Below, one piece after another: positions 11,351 through 21,167 of a DNA stretch of 64,000 nt. Positions within the stretch are counted from its first letter, which is position 1. Each line of letters opens with the position of its first letter. Source of the stretch: Pseudothauera nasutitermitis. Lineage in GTDB: Bacteria; Pseudomonadota; Gammaproteobacteria; Burkholderiales; Rhodocyclaceae. The stretch spans positions 496,001 through 560,000 of the forward strand of contig NZ_SSOC01000005.1 of the NCBI RefSeq assembly GCF_004801295.1, written 5' to 3'. Below the pieces are notes generated by a model. It was given only the letters and a program-made list of their open reading frames with translations, ran no database searches and was not told the DNA's origin. The position numbers were made by a program, and so were the translations under genes.

Positions 11351-11359
11351 GCGGAACAA
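11351..11359. promoter_or_regulatory. Half-site resembling the IclR operator
   Basis: GCGGAACAA here, right at the start of the IclR gene, repeats exactly the right arm and flank of the palindrome at 11457-11471. It may be a second, weaker operator giving autoregulation. Confidence 0.35.
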
Positions 11360-11456
11360 AATTGCTGAAATTCCAGCTTTTTTTGTAGTGCATGACCCTG
11401 AACCTTCCGATGGAGGCGAATGTTTGCCAGCATAGCAGCACACATTCGATATGAGA

Positions 11457-11471
11457 TTCCGCACAGCGGAA
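11457..11471. promoter_or_regulatory. Putative IclR operator in the gcdH promoter
   Basis: TTCCGC-ACA-GCGGAA is a perfect 6-3-6 palindrome of the size and type bound by IclR regulators. It sits 26 bp before the gcdH start and inside the divergent spacer to the IclR gene, so binding could block or activate gcdH. Confidence 0.6.
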
Positions 11472-11497
11472 CAATGCCACTCGAGGAGGCCGCACAC

Positions 11498-12679
11498 ATG
11501 GCAAACCATCCTTCCTTCCACTGGGACGATCCGCTGCTGCTCGAACAGCAACTCACCGACGAAGAGCGCATGGTGGCCGACACCGCGCGCGCCTACGCGC
11601 AGGACAGGCTGATGCCGCGCGTCACCGAAGCCTTCCGCCATGAACGCACCGACCCGGTGATCTTCCGCGAGATGGGCGAACTGGGCCTGCTCGGCCCCAC
11701 CATCCCCGAGGAGTACGGCGGCGCCGGGCTCAACTACGTGAGCTACGGGCTGATCGCCCGCGAGGTGGAACGGGTGGATTCCGGCTACCGTTCGATGATG
11801 AGCGTGCAGAGTTCGCTGGTGATGGTGCCGATCTTCGAATTCGGCAACGAAGCCACACGGCGCAAGTACCTGCCAAAGCTCGCCAGCGGTGAATGGATCG
11901 GCTGCTTCGGCCTCACCGAACCGGACCACGGCTCCGACCCCGGCTCGATGGCGAGCCGGGGTCGGAAGGTGGACGGCGGCTGGCGGCTTTCCGGCAGCAA
12001 GATGTGGATCACCAACAGCCCGATCGCCGACGTGTTCGTGGTGTGGGCCAAGGACGAGGAAGGCCGGATCCGCGGCTTCGTGCTGGAAAAGGGCTGGCCG
12101 GGCCTCTCCGCCCCGGCCATCCACGGCAAGGTCGGCCTGCGCGCCTCGATCACCGGCGAGATCGTCCTGGACGAGGTGTTCTGCCCGGACGAGAACGCCT
12201 TCCCGGATGTACGCGGCCTCAAGGGCCCGTTCACCTGCCTCAATTCGGCGCGCTACGGCATCGCCTGGGGCGCCCTGGGCGCGGCCGAATTCTGCTGGCA
12301 CACCGCGCGCCAGTACGTGCTGGACCGCAAGCAGTTCGGCCGCCCGCTGGCCGCCAACCAGCTCATCCAGAAGAAGCTCGCCGACATGCAGACCGAAATC
12401 ACCCTGGCGTTGCAGGGCTGCCTGCGCCTGGGGCGCATGAAGGACGAGGGCACGGCGGCGGTGGAAATCACCAGCCTGATGAAGCGCAACTCCTGCGGCA
12501 AGGCGCTGGAGGTGGCACGCACGGCGCGCGACATGCTGGGCGGCAACGGCATCTCGGACGAATTCGGTGTAGCCCGCCACCTGGTCAATCTGGAAGTGGT
12601 GAACACCTACGAAGGCACGCACGACATCCACGCGCTGATCCTCGGCCGCGCGCAAACCGGCATCCAGGCGTTCTGCTGA
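11498..12679 (+). CDS. gcdH: Glutaryl-CoA dehydrogenase
   Basis: A 393-residue flavoprotein of the usual GcdH length. The start is the ATG 8 bp after GAGGAGG; upstream in-frame codons belong to the regulatory spacer. Typical GcdH segments are present: [48 protein letters not shown], and the catalytic base Glu372 in [17 protein letters not shown]. It oxidises and decarboxylates glutaryl-CoA to crotonyl-CoA in lysine, tryptophan and aromatic degradation. It is co-transcribed with the CoA-transferase 2 bp downstream, which probably makes glutaryl-CoA. Confidence 0.95.
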   Translation: MANHPSFHWDDPLLLEQQLTDEERMVADTARAYAQDRLMPRVTEAFRHERTDPVIFREMGELGLLGPTIPEEYGGAGLNYVSYGLIAREVERVDSGYRSMMSVQSSLVMVPIFEFGNEATRRKYLPKLASGEWIGCFGLTEPDHGSDPGSMASRGRKVDGGWRLSGSKMWITNSPIADVFVVWAKDEEGRIRGFVLEKGWPGLSAPAIHGKVGLRASITGEIVLDEVFCPDENAFPDVRGLKGPFTCLNSARYGIAWGALGAAEFCWHTARQYVLDRKQFGRPLAANQLIQKKLADMQTEITLALQGCLRLGRMKDEGTAAVEITSLMKRNSCGKALEVARTARDMLGGNGISDEFGVARHLVNLEVVNTYEGTHDIHALILGRAQTGIQAFC

Positions 12680-12681
12680 CC

Positions 12682-13875
12682 ATGGCCGACGGCGCACTCT
12701 CCCATCTGAAGGTGCTCGACCTCTCGCGGGTGCTGGCCGGCCCGTGGGCCTCGCAACTGCTCGGCGACCTGGGCGCGGAGATCATCAAGGTGGAGCGCCC
12801 CGGCAGCGGCGACGACACGCGCGCCTGGGGGCCGCCGTGGTTCGAGGCCGACGGCCGGCGCGAGGCGGCCTACTACCTCGCCGCCAACCGCAACAAGCGC
12901 TCGGTGGCCATCGACATCACCCGGCCGGAAGGCCAGGCACTGGTACGCCAATTGGCCCAGGAAGCTGACGTGGTGATCGAGAACCACAAGGTCGGCGGAC
13001 TGGCCAAATACGGGCTGGACCACGCCGCGCTGCGCACGCTGAACCCGCGCCTGGTGGTCTGCTCGATCACCGGCTTCGGCCAGGACGGCCCCTACGCAGC
13101 ACGCCCCGGCTACGACTTCCTGCTGCAGGCCATGGGCGGGCTGATGAGCCTGACCGGCGAGCCGGACGGCGCGCCGCAGAAGGTCGGCGTGGCACTCACC
13201 GACATCCTCACCGGGCTGTACGCCACCGTGGGCATCCTCGCCGCACTGGCGCACCGCGAGCGTACGGGCGAGGGCCAGTACATCGACCTCGCGCTGCTCG
13301 ACGTGCAGGTCGCCTGCCTGGCCAACCAGGCGATGAACTATCTGGTCTCCGCCCGCGCACCCGCGCGCATGGGCAACGCCCACCCCAACATCGTGCCCTA
13401 CCAGGCCTTTCCGAGCGCCGACGGCGATATCGTGCTGGCCATCGGCAACGACCGCCAGTGGGCCGCGTTCTGCCAACTGGCCGGGCGCGCGGAATGGACC
13501 GCCGACGCACGCTTCGCCACCAACGCCGCGCGCGTCGAGCACCGCCACATCCTGATTCCGCTGCTGCGCCAGACCACGGTGATGCGCAGCACCGACGAGT
13601 GGGTCGCCGCGCTGCAAGCCGCCGGCGTGCCGGGCGGGCCGATCAACGACCTGGCACGCGTGTTCGCCGATCCGCAGGTCGTGCATCGCGGCCTGCGCAC
13701 GGAAATCGACGGCGTGCCGCAGGTCGCCAATCCGCTGCGCCTGTCGGCCACCCCGCCGGCCTACCGCGACGCGCCGCCACGGGTCGGCGAGCACACCGAC
13801 GCGGTGCTCGGCACCCTGCCGGGCATGGACGCGGCCACGCTGGCAGCACTGCGCACGCGCGGCATCATCGGCTGA
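12682..13875 (+). CDS. Class III CoA-transferase (CaiB/BaiF), probable glutarate CoA-transferase
   Basis: A 397-residue protein with the CaiB/BaiF pattern: LKVLDLSRVLAGPWASQLLG at the N-terminus, EIIKVERPGSGDDTRAWGP, and the catalytic Asp in KVGVALTDILTGLYA. Members of this family move CoA between carboxylic acids through an aspartyl-CoA anhydride. Two bases separate it from gcdH. Such pairs usually activate glutarate using succinyl-CoA; that substrate is inferred from the neighbour, not seen directly. Confidence 0.85.
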   Translation: MADGALSHLKVLDLSRVLAGPWASQLLGDLGAEIIKVERPGSGDDTRAWGPPWFEADGRREAAYYLAANRNKRSVAIDITRPEGQALVRQLAQEADVVIENHKVGGLAKYGLDHAALRTLNPRLVVCSITGFGQDGPYAARPGYDFLLQAMGGLMSLTGEPDGAPQKVGVALTDILTGLYATVGILAALAHRERTGEGQYIDLALLDVQVACLANQAMNYLVSARAPARMGNAHPNIVPYQAFPSADGDIVLAIGNDRQWAAFCQLAGRAEWTADARFATNAARVEHRHILIPLLRQTTVMRSTDEWVAALQAAGVPGGPINDLARVFADPQVVHRGLRTEIDGVPQVANPLRLSATPPAYRDAPPRVGEHTDAVLGTLPGMDAATLAALRTRGIIG

Positions 13876-13892
13876 ACGGCCATCGGAAAAGC

Positions 13893-13920
13893 AAAAGGCG
13901 CGATTCACATGAATCGCGCC
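13893..13920 (-). terminator. Rho-independent terminator of 6S RNA and of the CoA-transferase gene
   Basis: An 11-bp perfect stem (GGCGCGATTCA / TGAATCGCGCC) with a 2-base centre. On the minus strand it ends in TTTTGC TTTTCC, a good U-tract for the 6S RNA transcript. On the plus strand only TTGC TGTTT follows, so it may act weakly for the converging operon too. Confidence 0.8.
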
Positions 13921-13925
13921 TTGCT

Positions 13926-14112
13926 GTTTGGCCCCCCGCCTGTGCCGTGTTCACCGGGCATCCTGAACCTAGGGTTCAGGGTGGTCGCTTGCCAACCGCT
14001 TCAGGCTTCCCCAGTCGGGGCATGCACACCGCGGCGTTCAGGTTCGCAACCGAGTCTCTCGACTATTGGTTCAAGGAATCTACGGCTTCCACGAACACTG
14101 CAGGGGATTGAT
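13926..14112 (-). ncRNA. ssrS: 6S RNA
   Basis: It lies directly downstream of zapA on the same strand, the conserved place of ssrS in proteobacteria. The minus strand has the diagnostic 3' arm CCTGAACCCTAGGTTCAGG, close to the CCTTGAACC/GGTTCAAGG hairpin of E. coli 6S RNA. It also has the facing segments GACTGGGGAAGCCTGAAGCG and GCGGTTGGCAAGCGACC. The end sequences CCTGCAGTGT and ACACGGCACAGG can close the long stem. 6S RNA binds housekeeping RNA polymerase in stationary phase. The ends are approximate. Confidence 0.85.
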
Positions 14113-14130
14113 GGGCCGGCAACTCCTCGC

Positions 14131-14427
14131 TCAGAACAGCTTTTCCTGCTGGGCGAGCACCCCGTCGAGGCGTGCCGTCATAAGTCCGATTCTACGCTTC
14201 GCGGCAGGCAAGTCAAACCCGCCGCCGCGCTGTTGCTGAAGGTGCTCGTGGACGATGTTGAGCGCCGTCATGATCGCCAGACGCTCGCCCGAGGAGCCCG
14301 TGCGGCGGGCCACTTCGGCCAGCCTGTCGTCGAGCAGGGCCACCGCCGCGAGCAGCGCGTCGCGCTCCTCGGGCCGGCAGGCCACCTGGTATTCCTTGCC
14401 CAGCAGACGGATGTCGAGGGTTTCCAT
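14131..14427 (-). CDS. zapA: Cell division protein ZapA
   Basis: A 98-residue protein beginning METLDIRLLGKEYQVAC, the usual ZapA N-terminus, followed by EERDALLAAVALLDDRLAEV and the ERLAIMTALNIVHEHLQ helix, then a C-terminal coiled coil. It binds FtsZ and stabilises the Z-ring. I chose the ATG after GAGGGAG. A second ATG 24 bp upstream overlaps the previous stop as ATGA and could add eight residues. It is co-transcribed with the small coiled-coil gene upstream and followed by the 6S RNA. Confidence 0.92.
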   Translation of the reverse strand: METLDIRLLGKEYQVACRPEERDALLAAVALLDDRLAEVARRTGSSGERLAIMTALNIVHEHLQQQRGGGFDLPAAKRRIGLMTARLDGVLAQQEKLF

Positions 14428-14447
14428 GGGTACGCGTTCTCCCTCGT

Positions 14448-14642
14448 TCATGCCACCGGCAGGCGGGCCAGCAATTCTTCCAGTTTGTCGCCGGCCAGGC
14501 GCAGCTTCTCGCCCTGCGCGCGGTTGTCCGCTTCCAGCTTGGCCACCCGGCTGCGCAGATCGCGGTTTTCCGCCTTGATGCCCTCGTAGAGGGTGACGAG
14601 TTGCTCGATGCGGTTTTCGAGCTGGGTGAGTTCTTCTTCCAT
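14448..14642 (-). CDS. Small coiled-coil protein, TIGR02449/ZapB-like
   Basis: A 64-residue protein that is nearly all heptad coiled coil (MEEELTQLENRIEQLVTLY, then AENRDLRSRVAKLEADN). A small coiled-coil protein of this kind precedes zapA in many proteobacteria. It probably takes part in Z-ring assembly with ZapA, by analogy with ZapB. Its stop overlaps an in-frame ATG of zapA, indicating translational coupling. Confidence 0.8.
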   Translation of the reverse strand: MEEELTQLENRIEQLVTLYEGIKAENRDLRSRVAKLEADNRAQGEKLRLAGDKLEELLARLPVA

Positions 14643-14674
14643 GGCGGCGATGGTAGAGGTCGCCCTGGGGGTGG

Positions 14675-16186
14675 TCAAGCCAGCACCCGGATGGAATCGT
14701 CCGTGCGCAGCACGGCGCCCGCGCGGCCGCCCAGGCAGTCCGCCAGCCGGCCCAGATCGAGGGCTTCGGCCAGCACATCGGCCAGACGGTCGAGGTCGGC
14801 CTCGCGGCGCGCGGCCAGGTCCACATGCGCCGTCTCCTCCGCACCGGCCCAGGCCAGCAGGGCAGCGAGCCCTTCCGGACGGTCGAACAGGCCGTGCACA
14901 TAGGTGCCGAGCACCTGCCCATCCCCAGACAGCGCACCGTCCGCGCGCCCGTCGGCCAGCCGCAGTGCGGGGCGCTCCAGCGCGGCACCGCGCGACACGC
15001 CCATGTGGATTTCGTAACCGGCCACTGCCGCGCCGCCGGGCAGGCATAGCTCGCCGCTCACGTTGGCCAACTGCTTCCCGGCCTCCAGCACGGTTTCCAT
15101 GTCCAGCACGCCCAGACCGGCCATGCCGCCACGCGCACCTTCCAGCCCGGCCGGATCTTCCAGCCGGCGGCCGAGCATCTGGAAGCCGCCGCACACGCCG
15201 ATCAGCTTGCCGCCGTAGCGCAGGTGGCGCTGGATGACGGCCTCCCAGCCCTGCACACGCAGCCAGGCCAGATCGGCCTGCACGCTCTTGGAGCCGGGCA
15301 GCACGATCAGGTCGGCGGGCGGAATCGCCTGGCCGGGACCGACCCAGCGGAAATCCACCTGCGGATGCAGGCGCAGCGCATCCAGGTCCGTATGGTTGGA
15401 GATGCGCGGAAAGGCCGGCGCCACCACGCGCAGGCGGATTTCGCCCTTGTCCGCGCGCGCGCTGCCCAGTGCATCCTCGGCATCGAGGAACAGGCCGTGC
15501 AGATAGGGCAGCACGCCCAGCACCGGCAGGCCGGTGCGCGCCTCCAGCCAGTCCAGCCCGGGTTGCAACAGGCCGATGTCGCCGCGGAAGCGGTTGATCA
15601 CGAAGCCCTTCACCCGCGCGCGCTCGGACGGCGAGAGCAGTTCCAGCGTGCCGACCAGATGGGCGAACACGCCGCCCCGGTCGATGTCGGCCACCAGGAT
15701 CACCGGACAATCGACTGCCTCGGCGAAGCCCATGTTGGCGATGTCGCGCGCGCGCAGGTTGATCTCCGCCGGACTGCCGGCCCCCTCGACCAGCACGCAT
15801 TCGAACTGCTCCAGCAGGCGCCCCCAGGACTCCAGCACCGCTGCCATCGCCTTCGGCTTGTAGTCGTGATAGGCACGCGCGTCGAGGTTGGTCGCCACCT
15901 TGCCATGCACGATGACCTGCGCGCCCACGTCGCTGGAAGGCTTGAGCAGCACCGGATTGAAATCGGTGTGCGGCGCCAGCCCGGCGGCCAGTGCCTGCAA
16001 GGCCTGGGCGCGGCCGATCTCGCCGCCGTCGGCGGTCACCGCCGAATTGAGCGCCATGTTCTGCGGCTTGAAGGGCGCCACGCGCACGCCGCGGCGCGCG
16101 AGCAGGCGGCACAGGCCGGCCACCAGCGTGCTCTTGCCGGCGTCCGAGGTGGTGCCCTGCACCATCAGCGTGGCGGGTTGCGGCAT
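14675..16186 (-). CDS. cobQ: Cobyric acid synthase
   Basis: A 503-residue enzyme of standard CobQ size. The N-terminal dethiobiotin-synthetase-like ATPase part begins [19 protein letters not shown] with [13 protein letters not shown]. The C-terminal glutamine amidotransferase part has the nucleophile Cys in [19 protein letters not shown] and a His in [10 protein letters not shown]. It amidates four side chains of adenosylcobyrinic diamide, using glutamine and ATP. It is divergent from cbiB with only 38 bp between them, so the two operons must share a compact promoter region; no cobalamin riboswitch fits there. Confidence 0.95.
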   Translation of the reverse strand: MPQPATLMVQGTTSDAGKSTLVAGLCRLLARRGVRVAPFKPQNMALNSAVTADGGEIGRAQALQALAAGLAPHTDFNPVLLKPSSDVGAQVIVHGKVATNLDARAYHDYKPKAMAAVLESWGRLLEQFECVLVEGAGSPAEINLRARDIANMGFAEAVDCPVILVADIDRGGVFAHLVGTLELLSPSERARVKGFVINRFRGDIGLLQPGLDWLEARTGLPVLGVLPYLHGLFLDAEDALGSARADKGEIRLRVVAPAFPRISNHTDLDALRLHPQVDFRWVGPGQAIPPADLIVLPGSKSVQADLAWLRVQGWEAVIQRHLRYGGKLIGVCGGFQMLGRRLEDPAGLEGARGGMAGLGVLDMETVLEAGKQLANVSGELCLPGGAAVAGYEIHMGVSRGAALERPALRLADGRADGALSGDGQVLGTYVHGLFDRPEGLAALLAWAGAEETAHVDLAARREADLDRLADVLAEALDLGRLADCLGGRAGAVLRTDDSIRVLA

Positions 16187-16224
16187 CGCGTAGAATCCGG
16201 GGTCTGAAAGACGTCGATTATCCC

Positions 16225-17196
16225 ATGGCCTTCGCCGTGTTCCCCGCCTCCATCGTGTTCCTCAAGCTTGCCGCCGGCCTGCTGGCCGACCGCCTGCTCG
16301 GCGAACCGCGCCGCTGCCATCCGCTGGTGGGCTTCGGCCATCTGGCGAACCGCCTGGAGGACTGGCTCAATCGCGGCCATCGCTCCGCCCGCGCGCGCAT
16401 CGGTCTGGGCATGCTGGCCTGGACGCTGGCGGTGCTGCCCTGGGCGGCGCTGGCGCTGTGGCTACGCGGTGTGCATCCGCATGCCCACTGGATCGTGGAC
16501 ATCGCGCTGCTGTGGTTCGCGCTGGGCGCACGCAGCCTCACCGAACACGCCATGGCCATCGCCGCGCCGCTGGCTGCCGGCGAGCTGCCGCTGGCGCGCG
16601 AACGCGTAGGCTACATCGTCAGCCGCGACACCCGCGCATTGGATACAGAAGGCGTGGCGCGCGCCGCGACCGAATCGGTGCTGGAAAACGGCAACGACGC
16701 GGTGTTCGGCACGCTGTTCTGGTTTCTCGTCGCGGGCGGCCCTGGTGCCCTGCTGTTCCGCCTGGCGAACACGCTGGACGCCATGTGGGGTTACCGCACG
16801 CCGCGCTTCCTGCACTTCGGCCGTGCCGCCGCACGCCTGGACGACGTGCTGAACTGGCTGCCCGCGCGGCTCACCGCGCTCACCTACGCCCTGCTCGGCG
16901 ACACCCGCCGCGCACTGCGCTGCTGGCGCGCCCAGGCCGCGCAGTGGGACAGCCCCAACGCCGGCCCGGTGATGGCCGCCGGCGCCGGTGCGCTGGCCGT
17001 GCGCCTGGGCGGCGCGGCAATCTACCACGGACGCACGGAAAACCGCCCGGTGCTGGGCGAAGGCCCTCCGGCGGATGCCGCCATCCTGCTGCACGCGGTG
17101 CGTCTGGTACGGCACGGCATGCTGCTGTGGCTGGCCGTCTGCGGCGCGGTGGCGGCACTGGTTTTCCTGCTCCAGGGGGGGCCTCCACATGCTTGA
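16225..17196 (+). CDS. cbiB: Adenosylcobinamide-phosphate synthase
   Basis: A 323-residue membrane protein with the CbiB pattern: [20 protein letters not shown] near the start, the cytoplasmic [20 protein letters not shown] loop with the following [20 protein letters not shown] and [20 protein letters not shown], and a final [16 protein letters not shown]. It joins aminopropanol phosphate to adenosylcobyric acid in the membrane. Its stop overlaps the start of the next gene by 8 bp. No clear ribosome site precedes the ATG. Confidence 0.93.
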   Translation: MAFAVFPASIVFLKLAAGLLADRLLGEPRRCHPLVGFGHLANRLEDWLNRGHRSARARIGLGMLAWTLAVLPWAALALWLRGVHPHAHWIVDIALLWFALGARSLTEHAMAIAAPLAAGELPLARERVGYIVSRDTRALDTEGVARAATESVLENGNDAVFGTLFWFLVAGGPGALLFRLANTLDAMWGYRTPRFLHFGRAAARLDDVLNWLPARLTALTYALLGDTRRALRCWRAQAAQWDSPNAGPVMAAGAGALAVRLGGAAIYHGRTENRPVLGEGPPADAAILLHAVRLVRHGMLLWLAVCGAVAALVFLLQGGPPHA

Positions 17197-18178
17197 GCAC
17201 GGCGGCCGGCTGCGCGCGGCAGCGCAACGCCACGGCATTCCCCTGGAACACTGGCTGGATCTATCCACCGGCATCAATCCCTGCGGCTACACGCCCCCGC
17301 CCATCCCGGCCGAGGTCTGGCAGCGCCTGCCGGAAGAGGATGACGGCCTGGAGGACGCGGCGGCAGCCTACTACGGCACGCGCGAACTGCTGCCGGTGGC
17401 CGGCTCGCAGGCCGCCATCCAGGCCCTGCCCCTGCTGCGCACGCCGTGCCGGGTGGCGGTGCTCGACCCCCTGTACGCCGAACACGCCCACGCCTGGCGC
17501 AGGCATGCCCCCACCGCCTGGCCGGCCGAACAGTTCGACGAAGCCGCACGACATTCGGACGTGCTGGTGCTGGCCAATCCCGCCAACCCCAGCGGCGTAC
17601 GCTTCACCCGCGAACGCCTGCTGGGCTGGCATGCCGAACTGAGCGGACGCGGTGGCTGGCTGGTGGTGGATGAAGCCTTCATCGATGCGGAGCCCGGCGA
17701 AAGCCTGGCGGGCGAGGCCGGGCGCCCCGGCCTGGTGGTGCTGCGCTCGCTGGGCAAGTTCTTCGGGCTGGCCGGCGCGCGGGTCGGCTTCGTGCTGGCC
17801 GAGGCAGAACTGCGCAAACAGCTTGCCGAACATCTCGGCCCATGGACCTTGAGCGGCCCCGCCCGGCACGCCGCCCGTGCCGCACTGGCCGACACGAACT
17901 GGCAGCAGGCCACCCGCCGGCAGTTGGCCGAACAGGGCGAACGCCTCGCCACCCTGCTGCGCCGCCATCTGCCCGGCGAACCCGCCGGCCCGGCGCTGTT
18001 CCAGTGGCTCCCCCACCCGCGCGCCGCCGCCCTGCACGACGCATTGGCCCGCCACGGAATCCTGGTCCGGCTGTTCGCCAGCCCCGCCGCCGTGCGCTTC
18101 GGCCTGCCCGCCGACGAAGCCGCCTGGCACAGGCTGGACAACGCACTGGAAAACGTCACGCGCGAACTGCGCATCTGA
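17189..18178 (+). CDS. cobD: Threonine-phosphate decarboxylase (CobD/CobC)
   Basis: A 329-residue PLP enzyme of the aminotransferase I fold. It starts [20 protein letters not shown] with the [12 protein letters not shown] segment typical of CobD. It has [22 protein letters not shown], and the PLP lysine in [19 protein letters not shown]. It makes (R)-1-amino-2-propanol phosphate from threonine phosphate, the substrate CbiB needs, which agrees with their overlapping genes. In Pseudomonas-type naming it is cobC. Confidence 0.92.
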   Translation: MLEHGGRLRAAAQRHGIPLEHWLDLSTGINPCGYTPPPIPAEVWQRLPEEDDGLEDAAAAYYGTRELLPVAGSQAAIQALPLLRTPCRVAVLDPLYAEHAHAWRRHAPTAWPAEQFDEAARHSDVLVLANPANPSGVRFTRERLLGWHAELSGRGGWLVVDEAFIDAEPGESLAGEAGRPGLVVLRSLGKFFGLAGARVGFVLAEAELRKQLAEHLGPWTLSGPARHAARAALADTNWQQATRRQLAEQGERLATLLRRHLPGEPAGPALFQWLPHPRAAALHDALARHGILVRLFASPAAVRFGLPADEAAWHRLDNALENVTRELRI

Positions 18179-18191
18179 ACGCCCCCACCCC

Positions 18192-19106
18192 ATGGACACC
18201 CGCCGCATGCACCGCCGTCTGCTCGCCTTCCTCGCCGCCTGCACCGCACTGCTCATCAGCGTGCCCGCCTTCTCCGCCCCCGTGCGCATCGTCGACGACA
18301 CCGGGCAGGAGGTCGTGCTGCCCCGTCCGGCCCAGCGCATCATCGCGCTCGCGCCGCACGTCACCGAGGTGCTGTTCGCCGCCGGCGCGGACGAGCGCGT
18401 GGTCGGCGTGGTGGCGTACAGCGACTACCCGGAAGAAGCGACCCGCCTGCCGCAGGTGGGCGGCTACACCCAGCTCGACCTGGAAGCGGTGGCCGCGCTG
18501 CGCCCCGATCTGGTGGTGGGCTGGGCAGGCGGCAACCGCGCCGCCAGCCTGGACAAACTGCGCGCCCTGGGCGTGCCGATCTACCTGAACGATCCGCACA
18601 GCCTGGACGACGTGGCGCGCAGTCTGGAAGCCATGGGCATCCTGGCCGGTACCGAAGCTGCCGCCCGCGCGGCGGCCGAGGCCTTCCGCGCACGCCGTGC
18701 GGCACTGGCCGAACGCTATGCGTCCCGCCCGCCTGTGCGCCTGTTCTATCAGGTCTGGGACCGGCCGCTGATGACCGTCAATGGCCAGCATCTGATTTCC
18801 GACGCGATCCGTCTGTGCGGCGGCGAGAACGTGTTTGCCGATCTCCCGCAGATCGCCCCGACCCTCAGCACCGAGGCGGTGCTGCTGGCCGATCCCGAAG
18901 TCATTCTGGCCAGCGGCATGGACCAGGCACGCCCGGAATGGCTGGACAATTGGCGGAACTGGAAGGAACTGCTGGCGAGCCGCAACGACAACCTGTACTT
19001 CGTGCCGCCGCAACTGCTCCAGCGCCATACGCCGCGCCTGCTCGACGGCGCGGAACGGATGTGCGTTTTCCTGGAGGAAGCGCGCGCCAAACGGCCGGCG
19101 GGTTGA
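18192..19106 (+). CDS. btuF: Vitamin B12 ABC transporter, periplasmic binding protein
   Basis: A 304-residue type III binding protein. A signal peptide (RRLLAFLAACTALLISVPAF, cleavage near SAP) precedes VRIVDDTGQEVVLPRPAQRI and the ALAPHVTEVLFAAGADERVVG signature of BtuF-like proteins, then DLVVGWAGGN. It would bind cobalamin or cobinamide for uptake, which fits with the salvage and late-synthesis genes before it. No btuCD lies in the window, so the permease is elsewhere. A shorter start at the second Met is possible; neither has a clear ribosome site. Confidence 0.85.
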   Translation: MDTRRMHRRLLAFLAACTALLISVPAFSAPVRIVDDTGQEVVLPRPAQRIIALAPHVTEVLFAAGADERVVGVVAYSDYPEEATRLPQVGGYTQLDLEAVAALRPDLVVGWAGGNRAASLDKLRALGVPIYLNDPHSLDDVARSLEAMGILAGTEAAARAAAEAFRARRAALAERYASRPPVRLFYQVWDRPLMTVNGQHLISDAIRLCGGENVFADLPQIAPTLSTEAVLLADPEVILASGMDQARPEWLDNWRNWKELLASRNDNLYFVPPQLLQRHTPRLLDGAERMCVFLEEARAKRPAG

Positions 19107-19113
19107 GCGGGAT

Positions 19114-20247
19114 TCAGTCGTCGATCTGATCCCGCCGCGCCATGCGGTAGGCGCGCCGCCAGGTACGCCCGGCGCAACTCCACCAGTGGCGATCGAAGGC
19201 CCAGGCCAGATGGGGCAGCAGTTCGGCCAGATAGTGGTTGGCCGCGGATGGACCGGGACGCACCTCCGCGCCCGGCAATACGCGCAGCGCGCGCAAGCGT
19301 TCAGCCGGCGAGGGATGCAGGGAACCCGCCCCGCCGTCGCCGCAGAAACCGCCATGCACGCGGCCGCCGGCATGGAAACCAGCCGCCACGCCCAGGCCCA
19401 TCTCGCGGAACGGACGGATGCGCGGCTCGGGCGCGGACTCGCACTGCGCCAGCACCTTGGGCCAGTAATCCTCGCGCAGGAAGCGGTCCTTGGCGGACAC
19501 CTCGATCAAGGCCTCGCCCAGCAGCCGGCGCCCGACCACGCTGGCGGCCACCGCGTCGGCCTCGAATTCCTCGAGGCGGGCCAGACGCAGCATTTCCAGC
19601 GTGTAGGCACGGGAACGACGGTCCACCCAGGCTTCGAGGCGCGGATACAGTTCCACCGTGCGTTCGGCCACGCGCAGCCACCAGGAGCGCAGATGCGCGC
19701 CGCACGCGCCCAGCCCCCTGCGCTGCGCGACCAGGTGGCCGAACTCGTGGGCCAGCACGGCGAGGAACTGTCGGCGGGTCAGGCAGTGGGTGAGCGGCAG
19801 GCCGATCATCAGGTGGGTTTCGACCCCCCCCAGGCAGCCCAGGCGGGGGCGTTGCAGCACCGAGGCGTTCATCTCGTCGGTGACCCACACGCCGTCCAGG
19901 CGTGGCACCCCCATGCGGCGGACGACCTCGTCGATACGGTAATGCAGGGCGCTGGCCTCTTCGCGGCCCAAGGGAATGCCGTAAGGACCGGGCGCCGGGA
20001 TGACGATCAGCGCAAGCAGCCGGCGGGCAACCAGCAGGCACGCCAGCGCCACCACCATCCATACCGCGAATTCCGGCGCCAGGCCGATCTGCACCGCACG
20101 CCAGACCGCCCACAGCGCACCACCCAGCGCGGCAAGCAAGGCGCCACCGAGCAGGCAAAACCCGCCAAGCGCCGAGAGCGTCAGACGGCGGGCCAGGCGG
20201 GCATGCACGGCACCCAGCCGGGAAGGCGCGGAAAGGATCTCGGACAT
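19114..20247 (-). CDS. M48 family metalloprotease, membrane-bound
   Basis: A 377-residue protein with two membrane spans near the N-terminus (LGGFCLLGGALLAALGGALW and EFAVWMVVALACLLVARRLL) and a zinc-protease active site FLAVLAHEFGHLVAQ (HEFGH). A third ligand Glu is likely in RLEEFEADAVAA. The C-terminus ends in RLRALRVLPG and an HxWWS-type tail. The family includes HtpX-like quality-control proteases. Converges on btuF with 7 bp between stops. Confidence 0.85.
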   Translation of the reverse strand: MSEILSAPSRLGAVHARLARRLTLSALGGFCLLGGALLAALGGALWAVWRAVQIGLAPEFAVWMVVALACLLVARRLLALIVIPAPGPYGIPLGREEASALHYRIDEVVRRMGVPRLDGVWVTDEMNASVLQRPRLGCLGGVETHLMIGLPLTHCLTRRQFLAVLAHEFGHLVAQRRGLGACGAHLRSWWLRVAERTVELYPRLEAWVDRRSRAYTLEMLRLARLEEFEADAVAASVVGRRLLGEALIEVSAKDRFLREDYWPKVLAQCESAPEPRIRPFREMGLGVAAGFHAGGRVHGGFCGDGGAGSLHPSPAERLRALRVLPGAEVRPGPSAANHYLAELLPHLAWAFDRHWWSCAGRTWRRAYRMARRDQIDD

Positions 20248-20512
20248 GGGCGGCTCATGGAGGGGGACGCTGGCAACTTAGTCGATTCCACGGGGTGACT
20301 TTTTGCTTCAGATCAATTTCCTTGCATTTGGAGCAATGCACATGTCACGTTTATGGCTACCGGTTTGCGCACCGGCAGCGGGTCGACTAGAGTAACCGCC
20401 TCGCGCGGCGCGTTTTTCTCCGTCCAGCGCGTGTCGACCGGCGCGCCTTGCCGCGCGGCTCGCCGGGCCGCACACGTACAAATACACGAGCCGCCCACGG
20501 CCCCACGCCCCC

Positions 20513-21106
20513 ATGCCCCCACTGTTCCGACGTGCTCTCGTGGCTTTCTCGGCCGCCATCCTGCTGGCTGGCTGCGAAGCCCCCGCCCCCACCTTCAATG
20601 CCACCGACGTCACCGGCGCCCCCTATGGCCGCCAGCTCGCGATGACCGATCACAATGGTCAGCCGCGCACGCTGGAGGATTTCCGCGGCAAGGTGGTCAC
20701 GCTGTTCTTCGGCTTCACCCAGTGCCCGGACGTCTGCCCGACCAGCCTGAGCAACATGGCGGAAGTGATGCGCCTGCTCGGTCCGGATGCCGATCGCGTG
20801 CAGGCGCTGTTCGTCACCGTCGACCCGGAGCGCGACACCCAGGCCCTGCTGGCCGAGTACATGCCGGTGTTCGATCCGCGCTTCGTCGGCCTGTACGGCA
20901 GCCTGGAGCAGACCGCCGAGGTTGCCAAGGAATTCCGCGTGTTCTACCGCAAGAGCGGCGACACCAGCGGGATGAACTACACCATCGATCATTCCGCCGG
21001 CACCTATGTGTTCGACACCCAGGGGCGCATGCGGCTGTACCTCAAGCATGGAGAAACCCCGGAGAACATCGCGGCGGACATCCGCCAGTTGCTGGAAGGA
21101 CGGTAG
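20513..21106 (+). CDS. SCO1/SenC copper chaperone lipoprotein
   Basis: A 197-residue thioredoxin-fold protein. The N-terminus has a lipobox (AILLAGCEAP), so it should be anchored at the periplasmic face. Copper ligands are the CxxxC in QCPDVCPTS and His in TIDHSAGTYVFD. It delivers copper to the CuA site of cytochrome oxidase or acts as a thiol reductase. It stands alone; no oxidase genes lie nearby. Confidence 0.92.
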   Translation: MPPLFRRALVAFSAAILLAGCEAPAPTFNATDVTGAPYGRQLAMTDHNGQPRTLEDFRGKVVTLFFGFTQCPDVCPTSLSNMAEVMRLLGPDADRVQALFVTVDPERDTQALLAEYMPVFDPRFVGLYGSLEQTAEVAKEFRVFYRKSGDTSGMNYTIDHSAGTYVFDTQGRMRLYLKHGETPENIAADIRQLLEGR

Positions 21107-21167
21107 ATCACCCCACGCGTGCTAGACTTGGTCCGCAGGTTAGCCAACCACTGGGAGTGACCGCATC

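Noticed and set aside
20248-20512. Possible small gene or FNR site upstream of the SCO1 gene
   Set aside because: Only an imperfect TGCAT/ATGCA repeat and a GATCAA word are present; neither fits a known site well enough.
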